This document shows, in pieces, positions 1 to 8,900 of a stretch of 64,000 nucleotides of DNA. The number at the start of each line of letters is the position of its first letter. The stretch's first letter is position 1. The notes beneath the pieces were generated by a model. It saw only the letters and a program-made list of their open reading frames with translations, was not told the origin of the DNA and searched no databases. The position numbers were made by a program, and so were the translations under genes. Where the stretch lies: NCBI RefSeq assembly GCF_030814715.1, contig NZ_JAUSVO010000002.1, forward strand, positions 496,001 through 560,000, written 5' to 3'. The DNA is from Kaistia dalseonensis. Its GTDB lineage: Bacteria; Pseudomonadota; Alphaproteobacteria; Rhizobiales; Kaistiaceae.

Positions 1-576
1 CCGGCCACGGCCATAGAGCCTCGCGGCCGTGATGAAATCCTCCTGCAGCACGCCCATCGCGGCCGAGCGGATGACGCGCGTGAATGACGGCGTGAAGAAT
101 GCCGTCAGCGCCAGGATGGTGGTGAGCGCGCCCGAGCCGAGCGTCGCCGCCAGCACCAGCGCGGTGACCATGCCGGGGATCGACAGCATGATATCCGCGC
201 CGCGCGAGATCGTTTCGTCGGTGAGCTTGCCGGCCGCGGCCGCCGCAAGACCCGTGATCGTGCCGAACAGCAGGCTCAGCGTGGCGCCGCCGGCCCCGAC
301 GAGGATCGACGTGCGGGCGCCGACCATCAGCTGGGCGACGATGTCGCGGCCGAGAACGTCGGTGCCGAGCCAATGGCCGGGCGCACCGGCGGGCAACAGG
401 CGATGACGGATATCCGGGACGTTCGGGTTCGACGGCAGATAGAAGAACGAAGCGAGCGCGACCAGCAGGAAGATGCCGGTCAGGACGAGTCCGATGATCA
501 GCGAGGCGTTGCGCGGCAGCCGGCGACGGGTCGGGGGATCAGCCGCCTGCACGGCAGGAATGGCGGAATTGTTCAT
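1..576 (-). CDS. ABC transporter permease, DppC-like (3' truncated by window edge)
   Basis: The visible 192 codons start MNNSAIPAVQ and have a charged cytoplasmic tail, a first membrane span near residues 27-46, and the motif HWLGTDVLGRD typical of DppC/OppC/GsiD permeases. Later come hydrophobic spans and FTRVIRSAAMGVLQEDFITAA, which is the EAA-type loop that contacts the ATPase. The start is 22 nt downstream of the DppB-like permease, so it is the third gene of the minus-strand importer operon. The C-terminus lies beyond position 1. The family imports di/oligopeptides, opines or some glycosides; the substrate cannot be read here. The ATPase genes that normally follow would be to the left of the window. 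Confidence 0.9.
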   Translation of the reverse strand, partial: MNNSAIPAVQAADPPTRRRLPRNASLIIGLVLTGIFLLVALASFFYLPSNPNVPDIRHRLLPAGAPGHWLGTDVLGRDIVAQLMVGARTSILVGAGGATLSLLFGTITGLAAAAAGKLTDETISRGADIMLSIPGMVTALVLAATLGSGALTTILALTAFFTPSFTRVIRSAAMGVLQEDFITAARLYGRGR

Positions 577-598
577 GGTGTCCATCCTGGTGCTGGGC

Positions 599-1546
599 TC
601 AGCGCGTCGCCCGAACGCGCGGGTCGAGAACGCCGTAGAGCAAATCGACCAGCAAATTGACGGTAATGACGAAGACGATGATGATCATGACGGTGGATTG
701 CACCACGATCACCTCGCGGGCCGCCACATTGGCCAGGATCATGCGGCTGAGGCCGGGCAGCGAGAAGACCGTTTCGATGATCACGGTGCCGCCGATCAGT
801 TCGGCGATCTGTAGCCCGATGATGGTGACGAGCGGCAAGGCGGCATTGCGCAGGCCGACATGCAGCAGGGCCTGCGTTCGGGTCATGCCAACCGCGAGCG
901 CGGTGCGCAGATAGTCCTGGTTCATGACGTCGAGAACGGCGGAGCGGACATAGCGGATCAGCGTCGCCGCCATGATCAGGCCGAGCGACAGCACCGGCAA
1001 CACCAGCGAGCGCAGCGCCTCGGTGACGCTCTGCGACCAGGGCGTCCAACCGCCGGTCGGCAGCCAGCCGAGCCGCACGCCGAACAGCAGCGAAAGCAGA
1101 ATGCCGGCCCAGAACACCGGCACGGCAACGCCGACCTGGCTGACCAGCGCCAGCACCGCGCCCGACGGCGTGCCGACATTGCGCGCCGCATAGGTGCCGA
1201 CGGGAATGGCGATGAGCAGTCCGAGGATCAGCCCGGAAAGCGACAGCGGAATGGAGATGGAGAGGCGCGCCGTGACGAGATCGGCGACGCTCTCATTGGT
1301 GCGGAAGGAACGGCCGAAATCGCCCCGCAGCATGTTGGAGATCCAGTCGGCATACTGGACGGGCAAGGGGCGATCGAGGCCATAGACATGGGCGAGCGCA
1401 TTGATCGCCTCGGGCGTGGCGCTCTTGCCGAGCACGACCGCCGCGACATTGCCGCCAGCACCGCGGATCAGGAGGAAGATCGCCACCGAAGCGACGAAGA
1501 CGGCGCCAACGAAGAACGCCAGTTTGCGCAACACATAGATCGTCAT
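599..1546 (-). CDS. ABC transporter permease, DppB/GsiC-like
   Basis: A 315-residue inner-membrane permease beginning MTIYVLRKLAFFVGAVFVAS. The first span is followed by a periplasmic loop and the DppB-type sequence YGLDRPLPVQYADWISNMLRGDFGRSF. About six spans follow. The EAA-type loop is near MNQDYLRTALAVGMTRTQAL and the C-terminus ends VLDPRVRAT, all usual for this family. It sits between the family-5 binding protein (stop 89 nt upstream) and the DppC-like permease (22 nt downstream). It would form the heterodimeric channel with the DppC-like protein. Assignment to the Dpp/Opp class is firm; substrate is unknown. Confidence 0.93.
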   Translation of the reverse strand: MTIYVLRKLAFFVGAVFVASVAIFLLIRGAGGNVAAVVLGKSATPEAINALAHVYGLDRPLPVQYADWISNMLRGDFGRSFRTNESVADLVTARLSISIPLSLSGLILGLLIAIPVGTYAARNVGTPSGAVLALVSQVGVAVPVFWAGILLSLLFGVRLGWLPTGGWTPWSQSVTEALRSLVLPVLSLGLIMAATLIRYVRSAVLDVMNQDYLRTALAVGMTRTQALLHVGLRNAALPLVTIIGLQIAELIGGTVIIETVFSLPGLSRMILANVAAREVIVVQSTVMIIIVFVITVNLLVDLLYGVLDPRVRATR

Positions 1547-1635
1547 TCACCTGTCCCAGCGAAATGCCTATCCAATCAATCGACGGCGCAGCCGCTGCCC
1601 CGAGGCGCAGCGGCTGCGGGTCTAGACCGGCAATT

Positions 1636-3177
1636 CTACCAGTGCAGCTTGGCCAGTTCGATCGCCACGGCGACACGCGGCTCCTGGAAGCCCTTCAGGT
1701 CCTTGTCGAAGAGACCGACGCCCTTCTTGGCGATCAGCGGAATGATGACCGCATCCTTGCGCAGTATATCGGCCGCCTGCTTCATCTTGGCGGCATAGTC
1801 CTGATCGGTCAGCGCGACATCGGCATCAGCCAGCGCCTTGGTGTATTCGGCCGAGCAATAGGTGCTCCATCCGGCCTTCGACGGATCGGGGCAGGCCCAC
1901 TGCACCGGATTGGCGTCGCCCGACATGACCGTGATGTCGAACTGCGGCGGCCGGCCCTGGAAGATCAGCTGCGAATAGCGCGCAAGGTCGATCGCATTGC
2001 GGGTGACGTTGAGGCCGGCGGCCTGCAGCGAGGGGACCATGATATCGGCCGGCAGCGACAGGTCGGGAACGTCGCTGAGCGAGGCGTATTCCAGCGGCGT
2101 GCTGCCATAGCCCTTTTCGGCGATCGTCTTGGTCGCGCCTTCCATGTCATAGGGGAACGGGCAGCTTTCCGGGCTTTCCTTCTCGTACCAGACCTGGTTC
2201 GGCAGCGCGAAGGTACAGGTGTTTTCCGCACCCCAGGCCGCACCGAAGGCATCATTATAGGACTGGCGATCGAAGGTGCGGGCGATGGTCTCGCGTAGCC
2301 CCTTGTCGAGCTTCTGGTTCAGCACCGCATAGGTCGGCTCGCCGACCTGCGGATAGGTCACGAGGGAGTATTTCTTGTCGAGCTCGCGCTTGCCGAGCTG
2401 CTCCCACAGATCGATGGTGATGACCGGCAGCGCATCGACCTCCGAGGCTTCCAGCGCATTCAGGCCGGCGGTGCCATCGGTGATGATGCGGACCGTGACG
2501 TCCTTGATGGCGGGCTTCGCACCCCAATAGGTCGGATTCGCGGTGAATTCGAAGGCGCTGTTGGTCGTATAGTTCACGAGCTTGTAGGGGCCGGTGCCGA
2601 TCGGCTTGGTGGCGATGTTCGCCGCATTCGCCTGCGGCTGGACAAGGCCCGAGATCGAGCCCATGCCCTGCCAGAAATTCTGGCTCGGACGCGAAAGCGT
2701 GACCTTCACGGTGTGATCGTCGACCTTCTCGATCGATTTCACCGCTTCATAGGCGGCGGCATAATCGACGACCGGGCTCCCCTGCATGGTCTTGAGCGAA
2801 TAGACCACGTCGTCCGCGGTGACGGGCGTGCCGTCCGAGAAGGTGGTCTCCCGGATCTTGAAGACATAGGTCAGCTTGTCATCGCTGATGGTCCAGGATT
2901 CGGCGACCCCCGGCTCGACGCTGCCGTCCTTGTTGAAATAGACCAGCGGCTCGACGACGTTGGCGGGGATCCACAGCCGCATCGCCGTCAGGTTGCTCTT
3001 GACGAAATCGAGCGTACCGGGGTCCTGCCGGGCCACGAGGATCATCTTGTTCTCGGCGGCACGCGGCGAAGCGGCCTGCGCGAGCGAATCGAGGCCGCCG
3101 AGGGCCGTCGCGACGATCGCTGCTGCCGCCATGAGGCGGACGATACGCCGATGGATAGGTCGCATTCTGGACTGCAT
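1636..3177 (-). CDS. Periplasmic substrate-binding protein, family 5 (DppA/OppA-like)
   Basis: A 513-residue SBP_bac_5 protein. I start it at MQSRMRPIHRR because AGAAGGG lies about 9 nt upstream and a signal peptide follows at once (arginine-rich n-region, hydrophobic stretch, cleavage near AQA-ASPRAA). A further 98 codons upstream are open but read as arginine-rich noise and include the regulatory region. Family marks are LVARQDPGTLDFV, the PLVYFNKDGSVEPGVAESW block and FSDGTPVTADDVVYSL. It captures the ligand in the periplasm for the two downstream permeases. Peptides, opines or glycosides are all possible ligands. Confidence 0.93.
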   Translation of the reverse strand: MQSRMRPIHRRIVRLMAAAAIVATALGGLDSLAQAASPRAAENKMILVARQDPGTLDFVKSNLTAMRLWIPANVVEPLVYFNKDGSVEPGVAESWTISDDKLTYVFKIRETTFSDGTPVTADDVVYSLKTMQGSPVVDYAAAYEAVKSIEKVDDHTVKVTLSRPSQNFWQGMGSISGLVQPQANAANIATKPIGTGPYKLVNYTTNSAFEFTANPTYWGAKPAIKDVTVRIITDGTAGLNALEASEVDALPVITIDLWEQLGKRELDKKYSLVTYPQVGEPTYAVLNQKLDKGLRETIARTFDRQSYNDAFGAAWGAENTCTFALPNQVWYEKESPESCPFPYDMEGATKTIAEKGYGSTPLEYASLSDVPDLSLPADIMVPSLQAAGLNVTRNAIDLARYSQLIFQGRPPQFDITVMSGDANPVQWACPDPSKAGWSTYCSAEYTKALADADVALTDQDYAAKMKQAADILRKDAVIIPLIAKKGVGLFDKDLKGFQEPRVAVAIELAKLHW

Positions 3178-3381
3178 CTCGGTTTTCCCTTCTGGAAGTA
3201 CTGGACGTTTAGACGTCTCTGCATGGCGCGGACTGCATCGGCACGATGCCGTCCGCTTCGGCGCGTGCGCCCGCGGCTCGCGCCGCCGGCGGCATTTCGT
3301 GGCACGTTCTGCCTCTGCCGCACGCCGGCTGCCCGACATGCGACATGGAAGCTCGCGGCTTCCGATTTCGATCCCCGGAAG

Positions 3382-3533
3382 ATCGTCCCATATTGTGGAA
3401 CGAGAATTCCTATTCATGACGTCAGTTTGAATAGAGGAATGGCGATTTGCAAGTAATATCATCCACACCAATCAAATGCGGCGCCGAAATAGTAGAACCT
3501 CGCAGTCCAATCATCCCATAATATAGAACGATG
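3382..3533. promoter_or_regulatory. Pair of repeated dyad boxes, possible IclR-type operators
   Basis: Two copies of ATCRTCCCATAWTRTRGAACGA stand 128 bp apart, at 3382-3403 and 3510-3531 (18 of 22 positions identical). The first contains the near-perfect dyad GTCCCA-tattg-TGGAAC (3385-3401), close to the TGGAAC/GTTCCA half-sites seen at IclR-family operators. They lie 205 and 333 bp upstream of the binding-protein start. No IclR gene is in the window, so the regulator would be outside it. Recurrence is visible; the factor is inferred. Confidence 0.4.
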
Positions 3534-3900
3534 ATCATGACGCCTCGGCATCTTCACAACAGGCGCGGGCGTTCCGCCACGGTTCGGTCCTCGGACCGTC
3601 CCTGCAATGAGCATCGTGATGTCGGTGACCTATGGCAGCGACGGGCCTCTGCCTGAACGTTCACCCATCGGATATCCGGTTCCATCGCGACCCATTGGGG
3701 CCGCTGTCCCGATCCGATTGGGAGCCGAAGGCTACGCACCGGCCCGAGCAATCGACCCGTGGCGACGCAGCGATAGATCTCGTGCCGTCGCACGCGCGGC
3801 GATCCGCGAGCGCCGTCGGAAGATCGCGCCTTCGCCGATGCCAGGCGGCGCCGTCCGCCACGTTATGCGCACTTGCGAAGCCTCGTCCGACCCCAAAACA

Positions 3901-3925
3901 AAACCCCGCCAAGATGACGGGGTTT
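3901..3925 (-). terminator. Rho-independent terminator of the ALDH-SDR operon
   Basis: Perfect 8-bp stem AAACCCCG (3901-3908) / CGGGGTTT (3918-3925) with a 9-nt loop. Read on the minus strand it ends in TTTTGTTTTGG, a good U-tract. It is 110 nt beyond the SDR stop codon, in the right orientation to end the minus-strand operon. Confidence 0.85.
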
Positions 3926-4034
3926 GTCGACAGTCTGACGGTGGTCGATTACGGCGGCTCGCAGCGTCTTGGCGCGTTCGCACCGATGCCATGAACATCG
4001 ATGCGAAACGCACGCCGGAACCGGCTATCGCGCC

Positions 4035-4814
4035 TCAGCGATAGACGATGCCGCCATCGGTCAGGATCGCCTGGCCAGTGATGTAATCGGAATCAGCGCT
4101 CGCCAGGAACGAGACCAGCGCCGCGACGTCGTCCGGCGTCTGGGCGCGGCCGAGCGCGATGCCTTCGACATATTTCTTGTAGGTCTCGCCCTTCGGAGCG
4201 CCGGTGAGCTCGGAAAAGCGCTCGTCGATCTCGACCCACATGTCGGTGCCGACGATGCCCGGGCAATAGGCGTTCACCGTAATGCCGGCCGAGGCATATT
4301 CCTTGGCCGCCGCCTGGGTCAGCGCGCGGACGGCGAATTTGGTCGCCGAATAAACGCCGAGCAGCGCGAAGCCGTCATGGCCGGCGATCGAGGAGGCATT
4401 GATGATCTTGCCCTTCTGGCCGCGCGCCTTGAACTTCGCCGCAGCCGCCTGGATGCCCCAGAGCACGCCCTCAATATTGATCTTGAAGATGCGATCGACT
4501 TCTTCCGGGGTCACGTCGGCGATCGGGTTCACCTGGGCGATGCCGGCATTGTTGACGATCACGTCGAAGCCGCCCAGCGCCTTTTCGGCGTGCTCGATCG
4601 CGGCATAGACCTCGTCGCGCTTGCTGACATCGGCGGTGAAGGTCGTCGCCTTGCGGCCGAGCGCCTCGATTTCCTTGGCCACCGCCGCGATCTTGTCGGT
4701 CTTGAGGTCGACCAGCGCGATATCCGCGCCGTCCTTCGCAAGCCGCAGCGCGATGCCGCGCCCGATGCCCTGCCCCGCGCCTGTCACCAGCGCCACTTTG
4801 CCATTGATCGCCAT
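4035..4814 (-). CDS. Short-chain dehydrogenase, acetoin/diacetyl reductase-like (BudC type)
   Basis: A 259-residue classical SDR. It has the [11 protein letters not shown](P) motif (residues 11-18), D36 at the end of beta-2 (NAD preference), NNAG (88-91), catalytic S141/S142, Y155 and K159, and a C-terminal [11 protein letters not shown]. The N-terminus ([33 protein letters not shown]) and overall length match (S)-acetoin-forming diacetyl reductase / meso-butanediol dehydrogenase. It follows the aldehyde dehydrogenase by 74 nt and is probably co-transcribed. SDR substrate calls are loose: a polyol or hydroxy-acid substrate from sugar catabolism is also possible. Confidence 0.8.
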   Translation of the reverse strand: MAINGKVALVTGAGQGIGRGIALRLAKDGADIALVDLKTDKIAAVAKEIEALGRKATTFTADVSKRDEVYAAIEHAEKALGGFDVIVNNAGIAQVNPIADVTPEEVDRIFKINIEGVLWGIQAAAAKFKARGQKGKIINASSIAGHDGFALLGVYSATKFAVRALTQAAAKEYASAGITVNAYCPGIVGTDMWVEIDERFSELTGAPKGETYKKYVEGIALGRAQTPDDVAALVSFLASADSDYITGQAILTDGGIVYR

Positions 4815-4888
4815 GTCTTTATCCTTTCAGTGAATTGGATGAGGAGGACGCGCCCGCTCCCGCGCGGCAACCGGCGCACCGAGCCGGC

Positions 4889-6280
4889 TCAGAACGGCGC
4901 GTCGATATCGACGACGTCGATGAGCTTGTGGTTCACGAATTCCTTGATGCCGAGGCCGATCAGTTCGCGGCCATAGCCGGAGCGCCGAACGCCGCCAAAG
5001 GGCAGATCCGCCTTGACCATGGTCGGGTGGTTCACGAACACCATGCCGGTCGAGATCTTCTTCGCGACCTCCGCGCCATGCGCCGTGTCCGCGGTGAAGA
5101 CCGAGCCGCCGAGTCCGAAGGGCGAATCATTGGCGATGCGCACGGCGTCATCCTCGTCCTTCGCGCGGAACAGCATCGAGACGGGGCCGAAGAATTCCCA
5201 ATAGCGCGCCGGATTGTCCTCGCCGACATCGGTCAGGATCGTCGGCTGCACGAAGGCGCCCTGGTTGGGCACGCTCGGACCGACTTCCTCGGCCTTGGCG
5301 CCGAGCGCAGCCGCCTGGCGGATCTTGTCCTTGATCTCGTCGGCTGCGCCCTGCGAGGAGAGCGGCGCCAGCGTCGTCTTCGCGTCCAGCGGGTCGCCGG
5401 CCACGAGATTGGCGACGCCCTTGCGATAGCGCTCCAGGAACGCGTCATAGACCTCGTCGACGATGATCATCCGCTTGGAGGACACGCAGACCTGGCCACC
5501 ATTCCAGTGCCGGCCGAACACCGCCCAATCGACGGTCTTCTTCATGTCGGCATCGGCGAGGACGACGAAGGCATCGGCGCCGCCGAGCTCCATCGTCGAT
5601 TTCTTCAACGCCTTGCCAGCCTGCGCCGCGACGACCGAGCCGGCGCCCTCCGAGCCCGTCAGCGCCACGCCATGGACGCGCGGATCGTTGAGGATCAGCT
5701 CGATCTGCGAGCGCGTGGCATAGAGGTTCTTGAAGGCGCCGTCGGGGAGGCCCGCTTCCTTCATCAGGTTTTCGAAGGCGGCCGCGCTCTGCGGCACGTT
5801 GGAGGCGTGCTTCAGCAGCGTCGTATTGCCGGCGGAGAGCTGCGGCGCGATGATGCGCGCGATCTGGTAATAGGGGAAATTCCAGGGCTCGATGCAGAGC
5901 AGCACACCGAGCGGCTCGTGCACGAGCATCGCCTTGCCCTCGGCCGGATTGGCGACAGGCAGCGCCTCCGGCGCCAGCAGCTTCTCGGCATGGGCGGCAT
6001 AATATTCGAAAATCTCGGCGGAAAGCTCGACTTCCGCCTTCGCCTCGGCGAGTAGCTTGCCCATCTCGGTCGTCAGGATCCTGGCATAGCCCTCGCTATC
6101 CCGACGCAGGAGATCGGCCGCCTTCTGCATGACCTTGGCGCGATCGGCAAACGATGTTTCCCGCCAGGACAGAAACGCCTTGTGCGCGTTGTCGATCGCC
6201 AGCATCACATCGGCGTCGGTCGCATCCGGAAACGTCTTCAGCACTTCGCCGGTATAGGGATTGGTCGTTGCATAGGCCAT
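4889..6280 (-). CDS. NAD(P)-dependent aldehyde dehydrogenase (succinate-semialdehyde dehydrogenase-like)
   Basis: A 463-residue ALDH. Visible signatures are PWNFP (132-136), the NAD-site TGSEGAG (from 208), catalytic E231 in MELGGADAF and nucleophile C265 in GGQVCVSSKR. The short N-terminus beginning MAYATTNPYTGE and total length fit the GabD/Sad (YneI) branch, which oxidises succinic semialdehyde or related small aldehydes such as lactaldehyde. First gene of an operon with the downstream SDR. A FNR/FixK-like box lies 184 nt upstream. Family is certain; the aldehyde is not. Confidence 0.85.
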   Translation of the reverse strand: MAYATTNPYTGEVLKTFPDATDADVMLAIDNAHKAFLSWRETSFADRAKVMQKAADLLRRDSEGYARILTTEMGKLLAEAKAEVELSAEIFEYYAAHAEKLLAPEALPVANPAEGKAMLVHEPLGVLLCIEPWNFPYYQIARIIAPQLSAGNTTLLKHASNVPQSAAAFENLMKEAGLPDGAFKNLYATRSQIELILNDPRVHGVALTGSEGAGSVVAAQAGKALKKSTMELGGADAFVVLADADMKKTVDWAVFGRHWNGGQVCVSSKRMIIVDEVYDAFLERYRKGVANLVAGDPLDAKTTLAPLSSQGAADEIKDKIRQAAALGAKAEEVGPSVPNQGAFVQPTILTDVGEDNPARYWEFFGPVSMLFRAKDEDDAVRIANDSPFGLGGSVFTADTAHGAEVAKKISTGMVFVNHPTMVKADLPFGGVRRSGYGRELIGLGIKEFVNHKLIDVVDIDAPF

Positions 6281-6794
6281 GACTGGCTCCTTTCACGATA
6301 TGTCCGTCGCGCCTGCGCATCGTCAGCATGGCGAGCCAGCGGATCCGGCTCCGGCCATGGTGAGGCCGAGCGGGACCCGCTCCCGGGGGGCATGACGACG
6401 GATCGCCTTCCGATCAGGCGGGCGTCGATGGGACAATCATTAAGGCTTACATACCGATCCGCCTTGACCCAGATCATGGGCGCCGACGATTCAACGTCCG
6501 GCGCGGGTCAGTGGTCGGCGGGGGTCGGCCGGCAAGGGCACGGCCAGCAAGGGCATGGCCGGGTACAGGAATTCGCTCCGGAAGGGCGGCAATCTTGCCA
6601 CGCCGGAGAAAGCGGGCCGTCGCCCGCGTCCGGCGCCAGGCCCAGCCCGCGCCGTCTCGGCCCGAGAGACATCCGGCGCCTTGGGCCGAGCGGCCGAGAC
6701 GAGCGCCATGGTGCAGCCTGTTGCGGGCTGCGGTTCGCCTCGGCGCCGGGGTCGGATCGCGCACGGACGGCCGTGGCGATCCCCGCAACGGCGA
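6281..6794. other. 514-bp intergenic region upstream of the ALDH-SDR operon
   Basis: No supported gene. The open frames here are arginine/proline-rich and have no ribosome-binding site. The only clear signal is the FNR/FixK-like box at 6464-6477. The section 6500-6790 is extremely GC-rich and low in recognisable features. Confidence 0.6.
6464..6477. promoter_or_regulatory. FNR/FixK-like box upstream of the ALDH-SDR operon
   Basis: TTGACCCAGATCAT matches the alphaproteobacterial FNR/FixK consensus TTGAYNYAGRTCAA at all but the last base. About 20 nt further in the direction of the aldehyde dehydrogenase gene a weak -10 (CTTAAT on the minus strand, 6444-6439) would put the box near -39 to -42, the activating position. 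The match is seen; oxygen control is inferred. Confidence 0.5.
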
Positions 6795-7634
6795 CTAGAG
6801 CTTCACCATATCCATGCCGGTGACGCGCAGCGCCCGTCCGTCCCGCTCCACGATCCCGGCCATGTCGCGTTCCAGCACGTCGCGATCATCGACGCCGCAC
6901 AGCATCCGCCCGGCGAGCGGGTCGAACCGGCCGGCGGCGATATCGGCGATCAGGGACGCGGCGCGCGTCGGAGGAACGTTGATGCCGTCGTCGAACAGTT
7001 GCTGGATGGCGGGCAGATGCGTCTTCCCCGCCTCCGAATAGAGCTGCAGCTCGGTCATCGCCGTCCGGACGAGGCCGGGATCGACGGCGAAGGCGAGCAC
7101 GCCACCTTCCTTCGTCGTGTCGTTCAGGCATTCGGTGAAGCGCATGATACCGGCCTTGCTCGACGCATAGCCGGAACCGTTGGGGAAACTCGTCCCCGTG
7201 CCGCCACCGACGAGATTGACGATGCGGCCCCTGCCCCGCGCCAGCATGGCGGGCGCCACGACGCGGCAGGTGTGGAACGTGCCGCGAAGATTGATCTCGA
7301 TATCGTCCCACCAGAGCTCGGGATCGCACTCCCAGATCGGGCCAAAGGCCCGAAACGAGCCATGATTGTTGACGAGCGTATCGATCGGCCCCAACTCGGC
7401 CACGACGCTCTTCAACGTCTCTTCCACGGCCGCCCGATCGACGAGATCAACGGCCCTGGCGATCGCCGTGCCGCCTTCGGTCGCGATCAACGCCGCCGTC
7501 TCCTCGATCTCGCGCGCCGTTCGCGCCAGCACGGCCACACGGGCGCCGAAGCGCGCCTGATGCAGCGCGATCTCCCGTCCGATGCCGCGGCCCCCGCCGG
7601 TTACGACGGCGACCGTGTCCTGCAAACTCGTCAT
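6795..7634 (-). CDS. SDR-family oxidoreductase, candidate aldose 1-dehydrogenase
   Basis: A 279-residue SDR starting MTSLQDTVAVVTGGG, with GGAGGAGG 6 nt upstream of the ATG (an upstream in-frame start adding 28 residues has no such site). It has TGGGRGIG (12-19), NNHG (89-92), Y156 and K160. The residue usually a catalytic serine (13 before Tyr) is glycine in LVGGGTGT, so catalysis may use T147/T149 or differ. It is downstream of the lactonase-like gene (129 nt gap) in the GH95/importer region. That context suggests oxidation of the released sugar at C1, the step before a lactonase. This role is inference; only the SDR fold is firm. Confidence 0.72.
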   Translation of the reverse strand: MTSLQDTVAVVTGGGRGIGREIALHQARFGARVAVLARTAREIEETAALIATEGGTAIARAVDLVDRAAVEETLKSVVAELGPIDTLVNNHGSFRAFGPIWECDPELWWDDIEINLRGTFHTCRVVAPAMLARGRGRIVNLVGGGTGTSFPNGSGYASSKAGIMRFTECLNDTTKEGGVLAFAVDPGLVRTAMTELQLYSEAGKTHLPAIQQLFDDGINVPPTRAASLIADIAAGRFDPLAGRMLCGVDDRDVLERDMAGIVERDGRALRVTGMDMVKL

Positions 7635-7763
7635 GGCGTCCTCCTCCAGAAATCCGGCCACCGAAAACCCCTGCCCCAGGGATTGGTAAGCCGACAAAAT
7701 ATCGAGCGATACCGGCAACGAAGCTGACCGCAGCCGACCGATGCACGCCGAGGCGCCGCGCGA

Positions 7764-8678
7764 TCAGCGCGCGAAAGCCTCGAACGGATTGGTATGGGTC
7801 AGAAGCGTGATGACGGGCTCCTCCACGCCGCGCCGGCGCAATTCGGGCAGGAGCACGGTGGAGAGATGGGTGTAGGGCAGCGGCGTTCCGCCATCCGGCA
7901 GCGCTGGGTCAAACCAGCCGCGATCATGGCTGAGCAGCAATTGGTCGGCATAGCCGGCATCGAGCACGCTCATGATCAGATCGGCGACCGCGCCATCCTC
8001 GCTCCGTCCGACATGGTCATATTCGATCCAGGCCCCGCGCTCCGCCACGGCGATATTGAGCGCGAAGTCCTTCTCTTCCTGGGTATGGATCGAGATGAAG
8101 CGATCGGCGCGATAGCCCTCCGCCTCGATGATATCGAGCTGGTCCATGACGACGCTGCCCTTGATGGTGTGGCTGCCGATGACGGCGCCGGTCTGTGCGC
8201 CGGCCCGGGCCGCCGCCCGCAGGATCTTCGCCTCGAGCGGCGTTATCCCGTCATCGCCGGCGCTCAGCTTGATCCACCCGGCGCGCACGCCGGTATCCTC
8301 AATGCCGTCATTCAATTCGCCCAGCATCCAGGCTTCGAGCTCCGCCTCGGTGGCGGACCGCACCCAATCGGGAATCCAGGGTTCGCGATAATTGCCGGTC
8401 GGAACGACGATCGGAAAGTTCGTGGCGAGAGACACGGCGAGGTCGAGATCCGCCCGCCGGCCGACGCCGCCGGTCGAACATTCGACGAGGGCGGTGACCC
8501 CGAGCGCCTTGATGCGCTCGATCTCCGGCGCCATCAGCCGCACGACATCCGCGCTCTCGGCCCGCGCATAGCCCGGCTGATCCGGCGTCCGCAGGTCGAC
8601 GAAGACGTGCTCGTGCGGCAGGATCATGCCCAGCTCCGCCTTGCCCCTCGGTCCGAGCGTCGTAAAGAGCTGTTTCAT
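7764..8678 (-). CDS. Phosphotriesterase-family metal hydrolase, candidate sugar lactonase
   Basis: A 304-residue TIM-barrel amidohydrolase of the phosphotriesterase-related family. The ATG is set by GAGGAGG 7 nt upstream. Metal ligands are visible: H22 and H24 (PHEHVF), the bridging lysine K137 (GWIKLSAG), H170 (GSHT), H198 (IHTQ) and D252 (SHDRGW). Natural substrates in this family are often lactones rather than phosphotriesters. Located between a GH95 glycosidase and an SDR dehydrogenase, it fits hydrolysis of an aldonolactone to the aldonate. No signal peptide, so cytoplasmic. Family firm, substrate inferred. Confidence 0.8.
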   Translation of the reverse strand: MKQLFTTLGPRGKAELGMILPHEHVFVDLRTPDQPGYARAESADVVRLMAPEIERIKALGVTALVECSTGGVGRRADLDLAVSLATNFPIVVPTGNYREPWIPDWVRSATEAELEAWMLGELNDGIEDTGVRAGWIKLSAGDDGITPLEAKILRAAARAGAQTGAVIGSHTIKGSVVMDQLDIIEAEGYRADRFISIHTQEEKDFALNIAVAERGAWIEYDHVGRSEDGAVADLIMSVLDAGYADQLLLSHDRGWFDPALPDGGTPLPYTHLSTVLLPELRRRGVEEPVITLLTHTNPFEAFAR

Positions 8679-8814
8679 CGATTCCTCCTCAATCGAGCCA
8701 ATCCGTTTGACGGCAGATCTTCCCCAAGGGCATGCCAGCACGGATAGCCGCCCGCTTCAACCACCGTTCCCGTGCCGGGGCGAGCGCGAGCGCCGGTAAG
8801 GCGCTCAATTCATC

Positions 8815-8827
8815 GTTTCGTCGAAAC
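8815..8827. promoter_or_regulatory. Short perfect dyad upstream of the lactonase-like gene
   Basis: GTTTCG-T-CGAAAC is a perfect 13-bp inverted repeat in the 222-bp gap between the GH95 gene and the lactonase-like gene, 137 nt before the latter's ATG. It could be an operator for an internal promoter, or chance. It resembles but does not equal the TTTCGAT-G-ATCGAAA dyad before the GntR gene (different arm spacing). Confidence 0.25.
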
Positions 8828-8900
8828 CGTGAATGGATCCCACCTCTCGATTTATCGCACTTTCCTGCCGCACAGCCCCTCCGCGCCGCCCGGACGCCGA

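Larger units (their letters stand above)
3178..4034. other. 857-bp non-coding interval upstream of the Dpp-type operon
   Basis: No convincing gene is seen; open frames here are arginine-rich and lack ribosome-binding sites. Going left to right it holds the 5' leader of the binding-protein gene, a repeated box with IclR-like dyads (about 3382-3533), an inverted repeat TATTCA/TGAATA at 3411-3416/3428-3433 with outer ATTCC/GGAAT arms, a short stem CGGTCC-TC-GGACCG near 3584-3600, and the terminator of the SDR gene at 3901-3925. The stretch around 3400-3540 is AT-rich against its surroundings, as expected of a promoter region. Confidence 0.6.

Noticed and set aside
3178-3471. 98-codon N-terminal extension of the family-5 binding protein
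   Set aside because: It would bury the signal peptide, is arginine-rich, and the ATG at 3177 has a good Shine-Dalgarno sequence.
3601-4013. Several overlapping small ORFs upstream of the SDR terminator
   Set aside because: They overlap each other on both strands, lack ribosome-binding sites and run through the terminator hairpin.
8815-8850. GTTTCGTCGAAAC as a second copy of the GntR dyad
   Set aside because: Arm spacing and outer bases differ from TTTCGATGATCGAAA; listed only as an isolated weak dyad.
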